A stretch of 25,485 nt of DNA from JASJHI01 sp033791105. Lineage in GTDB: Bacteria; Actinomycetota; Acidimicrobiia; Acidimicrobiales; Ilumatobacteraceae. A program made the position numbers and the translations under genes. A model generated the notes under the pieces. The model did no database searches. It saw only the letters and a list, made by a program, of their open reading frames with translations, and was not told the origin of the DNA. The stretch covers positions 1 to 25,485 of the forward strand of contig JASJHI010000174.1 in NCBI GenBank assembly GCA_033791105.1. The letters are read 5' to 3'. Positions within the stretch are counted from its first letter, which is position 1, and every line of letters begins with the position of its first letter. This document shows positions 15,612 to 21,334 of the stretch, piece by piece.

Positions 15612-16022
15612 ATGTGGTCGCGGCAGCGTCAAGATGACAGTACCCCCGCACGAGAGGCCGATGTCATGAGCAGACGAGCGAAGCGCAACACGACGATGGC
15701 ACCGGCGGCCGAGCGCCCGGTCGAGCTCTCGGTCGCACCGCCCGACCCCGATTCCCTCACCGCATGGATGGCCGACGGCAACTGCCGCCTGCACCCGCCC
15801 GCAACGTTCTTCCCCAGCGACGGTGTCGGTGTCGATCGCGCCCGCAAGATCTGCAAGAGCTGCCCGGTCGGCGAGCGATGCCTCGACTATGCGCTCGACC
15901 AGCGAATCGAGCACGGCGTGTGGGGCGGTTGCAGCGAACGCGAGCGGCGGCGGATCCTCAAACGTCGGCGCGAGGAACTGGAACTGGAAGTCGGAGTCGC
16001 GGTCGCACTCGACACGAACTGA
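15612..16022 (+). CDS. WhiB-family transcriptional regulator
   Basis: A 136-residue (or 118 if starting at ATG 15666) Wbl protein, a 4Fe-4S regulator that responds to redox state or NO and acts with a sigma factor. Four cysteines, Cys58, Cys81, Cys84 and Cys90 from ATG 15612, sit in CRLHPPATFFP and CKSCPVGERC, followed by GVWGGCSERERRRILKRRRE, the turn and basic DNA-binding tail of the family. An extra cysteine follows GVWGG. The N-terminus is long and polar. GAGAGG 8 nt before 15666 favours that start; a purine-rich GAAAGTGGGA precedes 15612. It faces tatA across 44 bp. Which WhiB subclass it is, I cannot say. Confidence 0.92.
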   Translation: MWSRQRQDDSTPAREADVMSRRAKRNTTMAPAAERPVELSVAPPDPDSLTAWMADGNCRLHPPATFFPSDGVGVDRARKICKSCPVGERCLDYALDQRIEHGVWGGCSERERRRILKRRREELELEVGVAVALDTN

Positions 16023-16071
16023 ACGAGCCCGCGAGAGCGCCGGCCTGCTCCTCGCGACGAGCGAGTTCAGT
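16018..16071. terminator. Bidirectional hairpin between whiB and tatA, enclosing both stops
   Basis: ACTGAAC (16018-16024) pairs with GTTCAGT (16065-16071), and inside it GCGAG (16031-16035) pairs with CTCGC (16051-16055). The outer arms contain the stop codons of both convergent genes. It is probably a shared terminator; there is no U-tract. Confidence 0.45.
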
Positions 16072-16264
16072 CTGCGGTCGTGCTGTCCTCGACGCTGTCG
16101 GAGGAGTCGTCCTCGGACGTGCCCTCGTCGAGGCCGTCCTTGAACTCCTTCTGCGCCTTGCCGAGGTTCTTCGCGAGCTTGGGGATCTGAGAACCCCCAA
16201 AGAGCACGAGGACGATGACGAGGAGGATGATCCCCTCGGGACCGCCGAGTGTGAAACCGATCAT
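16067..16264 (-). CDS. tatA: Sec-independent translocase component TatA/TatE
   Basis: A 65-residue protein. An N-terminal hydrophobic helix (GIILLVIVLVLFG, about residues 11-23) is followed by the hinge GSQIPKLAKNLGKAQKEF, the amphipathic helix typical of TatA, and an acidic Ser/Asp-rich tail ending in TTAD. TatA oligomers form the membrane-passage element of twin-arginine export. It lies 19 nt after the whiB2-like stop and has its own TAGCGT hexamer 7 nt before the ATG, so it can be made with or without the whiB transcript. tatC is not in the window. The short form could equally be labelled TatE. Confidence 0.93.
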   Translation of the reverse strand: MIGFTLGGPEGIILLVIVLVLFGGSQIPKLAKNLGKAQKEFKDGLDEGTSEDDSSDSVEDSTTAD

Positions 16265-16271
16265 GGCTCAC

Positions 16272-16277
16272 ACGCTA
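16272..16277 (-). promoter_or_regulatory. Leaderless -10 element (TAGCGT) of tatA
   Basis: TAGCGT on the minus strand ends 7 nt before the ATG at 16264. It partly lies in the short gap after the whiB2-like gene. Confidence 0.5.
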
Positions 16278-16283
16278 CATGGT

Positions 16284-16583
16284 TCAGGCCCCGACGGTGC
16301 TGCGGGCCACCTGGGCACGCTGACGGCGGATGCGCCGACGCTCGCGCTCGGAGAGCCCACCCCAGATCCCGAACTTCTCGCCGTTCTGGAGTGCGAACTC
16401 GAGACAGTCGTGGCGCACCTCGCAGCCGCGGCAGACCTCTTTGGCCTCGCGCGTCGAAGCGCCGCGCTCGGGAAAGAAGAGATCGGGGTCGACCCCGAGG
16501 CAGTTGGCATGATCGTGCCAATCCTCCTCGGGCTCGACTGGGATCGCGCTGACCGTGATGCTCGATGTGGTGATGAATTGCAT
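16284..16583 (-). CDS. whiB2: WhiB-family regulator, WhiB2/WhmD-like
   Basis: A 99-residue iron-sulfur regulator. Cysteines at 28, 51, 54 and 60 (NCLGVDPDLFFPE and CRGCEVRHDC) are the cluster ligands; FGIWGGLSERERRRIRRQR (71-89) is the G[IV]WGG turn and basic DNA-binding end. The phrases GVDPDLFFPERGASTREAKEVC and ALQNGEKFGIWGG are those I recall from WhiB2/WhmD, the regulators of septation in mycobacteria and sporulation septation (WhiB) in Streptomyces. A full AGGAGGT Shine-Dalgarno lies 8 nt before ATG 16583 and a leader of some length is expected. tatA follows 19 nt downstream. The subfamily assignment is by recognition, not alignment. Confidence 0.92.
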   Translation of the reverse strand: MQFITTSSITVSAIPVEPEEDWHDHANCLGVDPDLFFPERGASTREAKEVCRGCEVRHDCLEFALQNGEKFGIWGGLSERERRRIRRQRAQVARSTVGA

Positions 16584-16591
16584 GTTGTTGG

Positions 16592-16598
16592 ACCTCCT
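16592..16598 (-). promoter_or_regulatory. Strong Shine-Dalgarno (AGGAGGT) of whiB2
   Basis: The 7-base match to the 16S 3' end on the minus strand, 8 nt before the ATG, is the strongest ribosome-binding site in the window and contrasts with the leaderless neighbours. Confidence 0.8.
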
Positions 16599-16687
16599 GC
16601 CAGGCCCCCGGAAGGCGACTCGTGCCGCTTCCGTGAATCATTTTTCTGAAGTCGCCGGGTGATGGGCGGAATCCGGCCCCCAAATGC

Positions 16688-16716
16688 TTGACCCCGACTC
16701 GACAACGTTGTAACTA
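16688..16716 (+). promoter_or_regulatory. Orphan sigma70-type promoter (TTGACC-N17-TAACTA)
   Basis: TTGACC at 16688-16693 and TAACTA at 16711-16716 have a 17-nt spacer. The spacer holds the perfect palindrome ACAACGTTGT (16702-16711), a possible operator. It shares AATGCTTGACC with the other whiB promoter but points away from whiB2 toward the 3' end of the VWA gene, where no plus-strand gene is seen. Confidence 0.45.
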
Positions 16717-16722
16717 CATCGC

Positions 16723-16793
16723 TGTCATTCAATCACGCCACTCCCCCCTTCTGCAAGGGGACATGCTGGAAGTTCGCGCGGAGCGCGCGAACT
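16723..16793 (+). ncRNA. Candidate small RNA with two hairpins
   Basis: The predicted transcript from the promoter at 16688-16716 would start near 16723 and contain CCCCTT-CTGC-AAGGGG (16745-16760) and a 10-bp stem with GAG loop (16771-16793). No Rho-independent U-tract follows, and the hairpins may instead serve the VWA operon on the other strand. Speculative. Confidence 0.2.
16745..16793 (-). terminator. Tandem hairpins after the VWA gene
   Basis: On the minus strand the stop of the VWA gene (16793-16795) is followed at once by AGTTCGCGCG-GAG(loop)-CGCGCGAACT (stem of 10, 16771-16793) and then by a 6-bp CCCCTT/AAGGGG stem with a tetraloop (16745-16760). Stable paired hairpins right at the stop suggest a terminator for the MoxR/VWA operon, without a U-tract. 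Confidence 0.5.
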
Positions 16794-18805
16794 CAGCTGG
16801 CTCGCCGCGCGTTGCGCGCGAGTGCGCGCTTGCCTTCGATGAAGTCGACAAGGACATAGTCACCGAGTGACTCGGGCGTCGTGAAGAACGCCCGGCCGCG
16901 ATTGATCTCGGTCATCTTCTCGATGAATGCCCGCAGCGAGCCATCCGCCCCCAGACCGAAGGTGTTGATCCGGATCTGTTCCTTCGTGCACCGGACCACT
17001 TCGCGCAGCGTCGCCTCGACCGTCTCGCGAACGGGCGGGTAGTTGAAGAACGGATACCCGTCGGGCGTGATGTGGGCGGTCGGCTCACCGTCGGTGATCA
17101 TGATGATCTGCTTGGTCCCGGACTCGCGGGCGAGCAGTTGTCGGGCGAGCGTGAAGCCGTGATGCATGTTGGTGCCGTAGACAAAGTCCCATGACACCTC
17201 TGGGAGCTGCTCGGCCGTGAGGATTCGGGCGGTCTCGGAGAACCCGACGATGCCGAGATAGTCGCGCGGGAACTGCGAACTGATCAGGCTGTGCAGGGCC
17301 ATCGCCACCTTCTTGGCGGGCAGGAAGTTGTCGCGCATCGGCATCGACAGCGACAGGTCGAGCATCAGCACGGTCGACGAGCGCGTGAAGTGCTCGGTGC
17401 GTTCGATCTCGAAGTCGTCGGGCGCGAGCCGCACCGGCGTTCCCTGTCCCTGACGTCGCAGCGCGTTGCGGATCGTGCGGTTGAGGTCGAGTTGGAACGG
17501 GTCGCCGTACTCGTACGCCTTGGTGTCGTAGGTGCGCTCGTGCCCCTGCCCGGTCTGACTGGTCTCGTGCTGGCCGATCTTGTCCTTGGCGAGCTTGGAG
17601 AACAGCTCGCGCAGTGCGTTCGAGCCGATCTTGCGGAGCCCCCTCGGCGTCAGTTCGAGGCGCCCCTCCTTCTGCTCGATGAGGCCGGCCTCTTCGAGCA
17701 TCTTCGTCAGCTCGGACAGGCGCTCGAGTGAACGCGCGGCGTCGTCGCCCATCAGATCGCGCACGCGGTCCATGTCGGCCTCAGCGAGCGCTCCGGGGTT
17801 CGATGCGTTGCGAAGCAGATTCTCGAGCTGGTCGAGATCTCCGAGCTCCTGCATCGCCTGCATCGCCTGCTGGAACCCCATCGGGTCCTGCCCCTCGAAG
17901 TCGTAGCTCTGCTCCCAGTTCATCTGCGGAAACATCTGCTGCAGGTTCCCCGACAATTGCTGCATCTGCCACTGCAGGTCCATGTCGTCGAGCAGCTGGT
18001 CGGAGAGCTGCTGGAGCTGGGCCCGCTGCTCGGGCGTCATCGAGTTGAGCATCGCCTGCATCGCCGCCATCCGGCGGGCCATCTGTTCGAGCAGCTGCTC
18101 GACGTTCTCGGGGTTCTCGGGGAAGAAGTCGCCGTACTCCTCCATGAACTCCTCGAAGCCGGCATCATCGCCGCGCTGATGCTTCTCGAGCATCTCGTTG
18201 AGCGCCGCCATCATGTCTTTCATCCGCTGCATGTCGGCCGGGGACATGTTCTCCATGGCGCCGCTCATCTGGTCGACCATCTGCTGGCTCAGCTGCTCGC
18301 GCAACTTGTCCATCAGCTGCTCGAAGCGTTGCTTCGCCTCGTTCGACTCGAAGTGGTACGCGTCGAGTTCGCGTACCTTGCCGGCGAGGTCGTCGGGCAT
18401 CAGGTCGAGCCGCATGTTGCGCTCGTCCGCAGCCGACTGAGCGTTCTCCGCTCGGCGATCGTCGCCCGAGTTGAGTGCATCGCGCAGGGAGTTCTCGATC
18501 GCATGGCGTTCCTCGTCGACGATGTCGTCGAGTTCGGCCTTGATCTCGTCGTACACGCCGCCCAGATCGTGGCGGTCGAGTCGATCCTGGCGTTGCTCGC
18601 GGAGCTGCTCGAGCAGCTCCCGTAGGCCCTGGAGTTGCTCCCCGTCGCGATCCTGTAGACCCTCCTGCATCATCCGGCGCAGCGCCGCATTGACGTCGCC
18701 GTGATAGAGCAGCTCATCGGTCAGCTCGTCGAACGCGGCATCGGCGTCGAACTCGAAACCGGTCTGCGTTCCGTCCCAGCGGGAGTATCTGAATCGCTGC
18801 GTCAT
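16793..18805 (-). CDS. VWA-domain protein, partner of the MoxR-type ATPase
   Basis: A 670-residue cytoplasmic protein. The N-terminal two thirds (to about residue 420) are charged helices; about residues 160-330 are unusually rich in Gln and Met (LREQLSQQMVDQM, MQRMKDMMAALNEML, MQQLSGNLQQMFPQM) and look like coiled coil. The C-terminus is a von Willebrand A domain with an intact MIDAS: DLSLSM (Asp483, Ser485, Ser487), GTNMHHG, and ITDGEP (Asp572). Paired ChlI/MoxR ATPase and VWA proteins act as metal-chelatase-like or complex-remodelling machines. I recall a similar adjacent pair in M. tuberculosis, Rv0958-Rv0959, with Rv0959 about the same length. It begins 15 nt after the ATPase stop, without a clear ribosome-binding site. 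Confidence 0.92.
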   Translation of the reverse strand: MTQRFRYSRWDGTQTGFEFDADAAFDELTDELLYHGDVNAALRRMMQEGLQDRDGEQLQGLRELLEQLREQRQDRLDRHDLGGVYDEIKAELDDIVDEERHAIENSLRDALNSGDDRRAENAQSAADERNMRLDLMPDDLAGKVRELDAYHFESNEAKQRFEQLMDKLREQLSQQMVDQMSGAMENMSPADMQRMKDMMAALNEMLEKHQRGDDAGFEEFMEEYGDFFPENPENVEQLLEQMARRMAAMQAMLNSMTPEQRAQLQQLSDQLLDDMDLQWQMQQLSGNLQQMFPQMNWEQSYDFEGQDPMGFQQAMQAMQELGDLDQLENLLRNASNPGALAEADMDRVRDLMGDDAARSLERLSELTKMLEEAGLIEQKEGRLELTPRGLRKIGSNALRELFSKLAKDKIGQHETSQTGQGHERTYDTKAYEYGDPFQLDLNRTIRNALRRQGQGTPVRLAPDDFEIERTEHFTRSSTVLMLDLSLSMPMRDNFLPAKKVAMALHSLISSQFPRDYLGIVGFSETARILTAEQLPEVSWDFVYGTNMHHGFTLARQLLARESGTKQIIMITDGEPTAHITPDGYPFFNYPPVRETVEATLREVVRCTKEQIRINTFGLGADGSLRAFIEKMTEINRGRAFFTTPESLGDYVLVDFIEGKRALARNARRAS

Positions 18806-18820
18806 CGTCCGAGTCCGATC

Positions 18821-20269
18821 TCAGGTGCGGCCGCGGTAGGTGGCGCTCGTGCCGCCGGCGTCCTTGTTGAGACGTTTCGACAGGTGGAGCCCCTCGAGTA
18901 CGAACTCGACGGCGGCACCGACCGCCGCAGGTGACTCGTCGCCACCGGTGAGCGCGGCCACAGGCGCCCTGAGAGCATCGACCTGTTCGACCAGTCGAGC
19001 AAGGTCGACGCTCGAGACGTCCTCGCCGGTGTGCGCGACCGCCCCCTCCTCGAACGCCGTGACGACGTCGCGGGTGAACTCGGGTGGGACCGACTCCTTG
19101 AAAACGGTGAGCACGGCACCCTTGATCAGGTTGTCCATGATCGCTCCCTCGCGGCCCTCCTCCAGCGACTCGATCTCGATCTTGCCCATCGAGCTCGCGG
19201 CGAGCGCATCGAGGTCGTCGACGCGGGCGACCACCTGCGACTCTCCAGCGCGCAGGCCGCGGCGCAGCGCGTTGGCGGCGAGTGCCTCGTAGTTGCTCAC
19301 ACTGAGACGCACGCTGACGCCGCTGCGCTGGTTGACCTGATTGCTCGACCGGGCGAGGTGGCTGAAGGTCGCCACGACGTCGGACAGGTACTCGGGAACA
19401 TCGACCTTCACACCCGTTTCTCCGGCGCCGAGCTGCACCGCTTCCTGGTGCATGATCTCTACCTCGGTCGCCACCTCGAGCGGGTAGTGGGTGCGGATCT
19501 GGCTGCCGAAGCGATCCTTGAGCGGCGTGATGATCCGACCGCGGTTGGTGTAATCCTCCGGATTCGCCGAAGCGAACAGCATCACGTCGAGCGGGAGGCG
19601 GATCTTGTAGCCGCGGATCTGCACGTCGCGCTCCTCGAGCACGTTGAGCATGCCGACCTGGATGCGCTCCGCGAGGTCGGGTAGTTCGTTGATCGCGAAC
19701 AGGCCGCGGTTGGTGCGCGGCACGAGGCCGTAGTGCAGCGTCAACTCGTCCGAGAGATAGCGGCCCTCGGCGACCTTGATCGGATCGACCTCGCCGATCA
19801 GGTCGGCGATCGAGGTGTCGGGGGTGGCCAGCTTTTCGCCGAAACGGGCGTCGCGGTGCACCCACTCGATCGGGGTGTCGTCGCCGTGCTCCGCAAGAAG
19901 GTTCCGCGATGCGCGCGAGGTCGGTGCGTACGGATCGTCGTTGATCTCGCTACCGGCGATGATCGGCATCCATTCGTCGAGCAGACCGGTGAGCGACCGG
20001 ATCATCCGTGTCTTCGCCTGGCCGCGCTCGCCGAGGAAGATCACGTCGTGACCCGCGAGCAGCGCGTTCTCGAGCTGCGGCATGACCGTCTGCTCGTAGC
20101 CGGCAACGCCCTCGAAGAGGGGCTCGCCGGCGGCGACCTTGGAGATCGCGTGCTCGCGCACCTCCTGCTTGACCGGACGCGACACCCACCCCGAAGCTCG
20201 CAATTCGCCGAGCGTGGAGGAGTGGTCGTCGAGGATCTGCGGCTGATGGTCCGCGTTCGGCTCTGCCAT
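18821..20269 (-). CDS. MoxR/ChlI-type AAA+ ATPase
   Basis: A 482-residue ATPase of the magnesium-chelatase ChlI/MoxR branch. The Walker A loop is GERGQAKT (80-87), with Ala where GKT/S loops have Gly. The Walker B region is NRGLFAINELPDL, with Asn where Asp is usual; both variants are what I recall as normal for this subgroup. LLVARE-like sensor features are less clear, but ANPEDYTNRGRIITPLKDRFGSQIRTHYP contains the sensor-1 Asn and the Arg finger region. It should remodel a target through its VWA partner 15 nt downstream. The ATG at 20269 has TAGGTT 6 nt upstream. The client is unknown. Confidence 0.93.
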   Translation of the reverse strand: MAEPNADHQPQILDDHSSTLGELRASGWVSRPVKQEVREHAISKVAAGEPLFEGVAGYEQTVMPQLENALLAGHDVIFLGERGQAKTRMIRSLTGLLDEWMPIIAGSEINDDPYAPTSRASRNLLAEHGDDTPIEWVHRDARFGEKLATPDTSIADLIGEVDPIKVAEGRYLSDELTLHYGLVPRTNRGLFAINELPDLAERIQVGMLNVLEERDVQIRGYKIRLPLDVMLFASANPEDYTNRGRIITPLKDRFGSQIRTHYPLEVATEVEIMHQEAVQLGAGETGVKVDVPEYLSDVVATFSHLARSSNQVNQRSGVSVRLSVSNYEALAANALRRGLRAGESQVVARVDDLDALAASSMGKIEIESLEEGREGAIMDNLIKGAVLTVFKESVPPEFTRDVVTAFEEGAVAHTGEDVSSVDLARLVEQVDALRAPVAALTGGDESPAAVGAAVEFVLEGLHLSKRLNKDAGGTSATYRGRT

Positions 20270-20275
20270 GGGCCG

Positions 20276-20281
20276 AACCTA
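20276..20281 (-). promoter_or_regulatory. Leaderless -10 element (TAGGTT) of the MoxR/VWA operon
   Basis: TAGGTT on the minus strand ends 6 nt before the ATG at 20269. The repeats at 20304-20455 lie upstream of it. Confidence 0.5.
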
Positions 20282-20303
20282 CAAGCCCCCGGCCCACCCG
20301 CGC

Positions 20304-20330
20304 CATCCGCACCATCCGCGTCATCCGCGC
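20304..20330 (-). repeat. Three tandem 9-bp repeats (CATCCGCRY) upstream of the ATPase gene
   Basis: CATCCGCAC, CATCCGCGT and CATCCGCGC follow head to tail, starting about 22 bp upstream of the -10 element. Spacing near one helical turn suits a multi-copy activator or repressor site, but three short GC-rich units could also be chance. Confidence 0.4.
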
Positions 20331-20346
20331 CGCGACGCCAGGCGTC

Positions 20347-20455
20347 GAACCTGTGTGACCCATTACCGCAAATCTCGACGCTTCCGCTCACACTCCGCCG
20401 CCCGCCCGAACCTGTGTGAGCGATTACCGCGGATTCCGGCATTTCTGCTCACGCT
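20347..20455. repeat. Two imperfect 48-bp direct repeats with inverted ends
   Basis: Copies at 20347-20394 and 20408-20455 (offset 61 bp) match at 37 of 48 positions by my count. Both contain GAACCTGTGTGA, ATTACCGC and GCTCAC. In each copy GTGTGA near the left end pairs with TCAC(A/G)C near the right end, so each can fold as a hairpin with a loop of about 25-30 nt. They lie between the nucleotidyltransferase gene (ending 20493) and the ATPase gene (starting 20269), both on the minus strand. This could be a repeated intergenic (REP-like) element, a regulator binding array or a terminator pair. Confidence 0.6.
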
Positions 20456-20492
20456 GGTTTCCGAACGGCGACGACGACCATTGCGGTCGACG

Positions 20493-21272
20493 TCACTCCC
20501 AGAGACCGACCGCGCGGTCGAAGGCGGCGACGATGGCCGTGATCGGACCGGCCAGCACCTCGTCGACCTCGCCGCGGGTGGCCCCGGGACCATTCTCGAT
20601 CCAGCCCAGCAAGATCGCGAGCCCATCGGACATCGTCCGGTCGATCGCCGCCCAACGACGTGCCGAACCGAGGCGATCCGTCGTCCAGGTTCGATCGTGG
20701 ACACTCACGAGGCCCGCTACTGCGAGCAGCGATTTGCGCGCTGCGACGCGGGCGAGTTCCGACGGATCGGAGCCGGCGTCGAGCTCAGTTCGCCAACGGT
20801 CGAGATGGCGTCCGATGTCGCCGTTGAAGCCGCGTGCGGCCCGAACATCCGCCGGGAAATCGACCGCACGGTCGACCGGGTCGTCGCCTGCGAGCGTGAC
20901 GCAGTAGTGGCGGAGGAACACGCGATTGCCATAGGCCTCGTCGCGGTCGCCGACGAGATCGTCGGTGGCACAACATGCGGCGTCGACCGAGCGGCAACGG
21001 TTCGCGAACCGATCCGACAGCAGCCTCGACAACTCCGCCCCGACGTGGGCGGGGACGCCGACGGTCAGGAGGTCGACGTCTGAGCTACCCACCTGCGCCA
21101 TCCCCGTGGCGACGGAGCCATAGACGAGCAGCGAGGCGCGATCCTCCACGCGCGCCTCGAACTCCTCGATCGCGGAAGCGACGACGGGCTCGAATGCCGC
21201 CGGCACGCGCCGTCGCCCAGCGCCCGTCACGATCATGCCGGTCGCCGAGATGCCTTCGTCCGGATCGTGCAT
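20493..21272 (-). CDS. Nucleotidyltransferase-fold protein (kanamycin-NTase-like)
   Basis: A 259-residue soluble protein. YGSVATGMAQVGSSDVDLLTV (about residues 51-71) is the polymerase-beta-type nucleotidyltransferase motif GS-X-GS-DxD, with the two aspartates of the SSDVDLL segment as metal ligands. The helical C-terminal half (ARKSLLAVAGLVSVHDRTWTTDR) resembles the substrate-binding part of aminoglycoside adenylyltransferases. It could modify an antibiotic, a nucleotide or a protein, and the context gives no hint. ATG 21272 is assigned by position, with ATG 21236 as an alternative. It is divergent from the GH2 gene and separated from the ATPase gene by the repeat region. Confidence 0.8.
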   Translation of the reverse strand: MHDPDEGISATGMIVTGAGRRRVPAAFEPVVASAIEEFEARVEDRASLLVYGSVATGMAQVGSSDVDLLTVGVPAHVGAELSRLLSDRFANRCRSVDAACCATDDLVGDRDEAYGNRVFLRHYCVTLAGDDPVDRAVDFPADVRAARGFNGDIGRHLDRWRTELDAGSDPSELARVAARKSLLAVAGLVSVHDRTWTTDRLGSARRWAAIDRTMSDGLAILLGWIENGPGATRGEVDEVLAGPITAIVAAFDRAVGLWE

Positions 21273-21321
21273 CGACCAAGCCTGACACGCTCCGTCGGTG
21301 ACCCGTCGCGGGCCGGGTCGG

Positions 21322-21327
21322 TACGCT
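21322..21327 (+). promoter_or_regulatory. Leaderless -10 element (TACGCT) of the GH2 gene
   Basis: TACGCT ends 7 nt before the ATG at 21335, in the 62-bp divergent gap. Confidence 0.55.
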
Positions 21328-21334
21328 CGCGGCG

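Noticed and set aside
16067..16583. Mobile island around the two WhiB genes
   Set aside because: No integrase, direct-repeat attachment sites or composition shift; Wbl and tatA are normal actinobacterial backbone genes.
16763..16870. 35-codon frame after the orphan promoter, starting ATG with AAGGGG upstream
   Set aside because: It runs antisense through the VWA 3' end and the hairpin, with no protein-like composition; the AAGGGG is better explained as a hairpin arm.
18821..20269. Magnesium chelatase for chlorophyll synthesis
   Set aside because: The ATPase/VWA pair resembles ChlI/ChlD, but no ChlH subunit or pigment genes are near; pairs of this type occur in non-photosynthetic actinobacteria.
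20304..20455. CRISPR-like array
   Set aside because: Only three 9-bp units and two diverged 48-bp copies, no regular repeat-spacer pattern and no cas genes.
20493..21272. Aminoglycoside resistance gene
   Set aside because: The nucleotidyltransferase motif is present, but nothing shows antibiotic specificity or a mobile context; only the fold is called.
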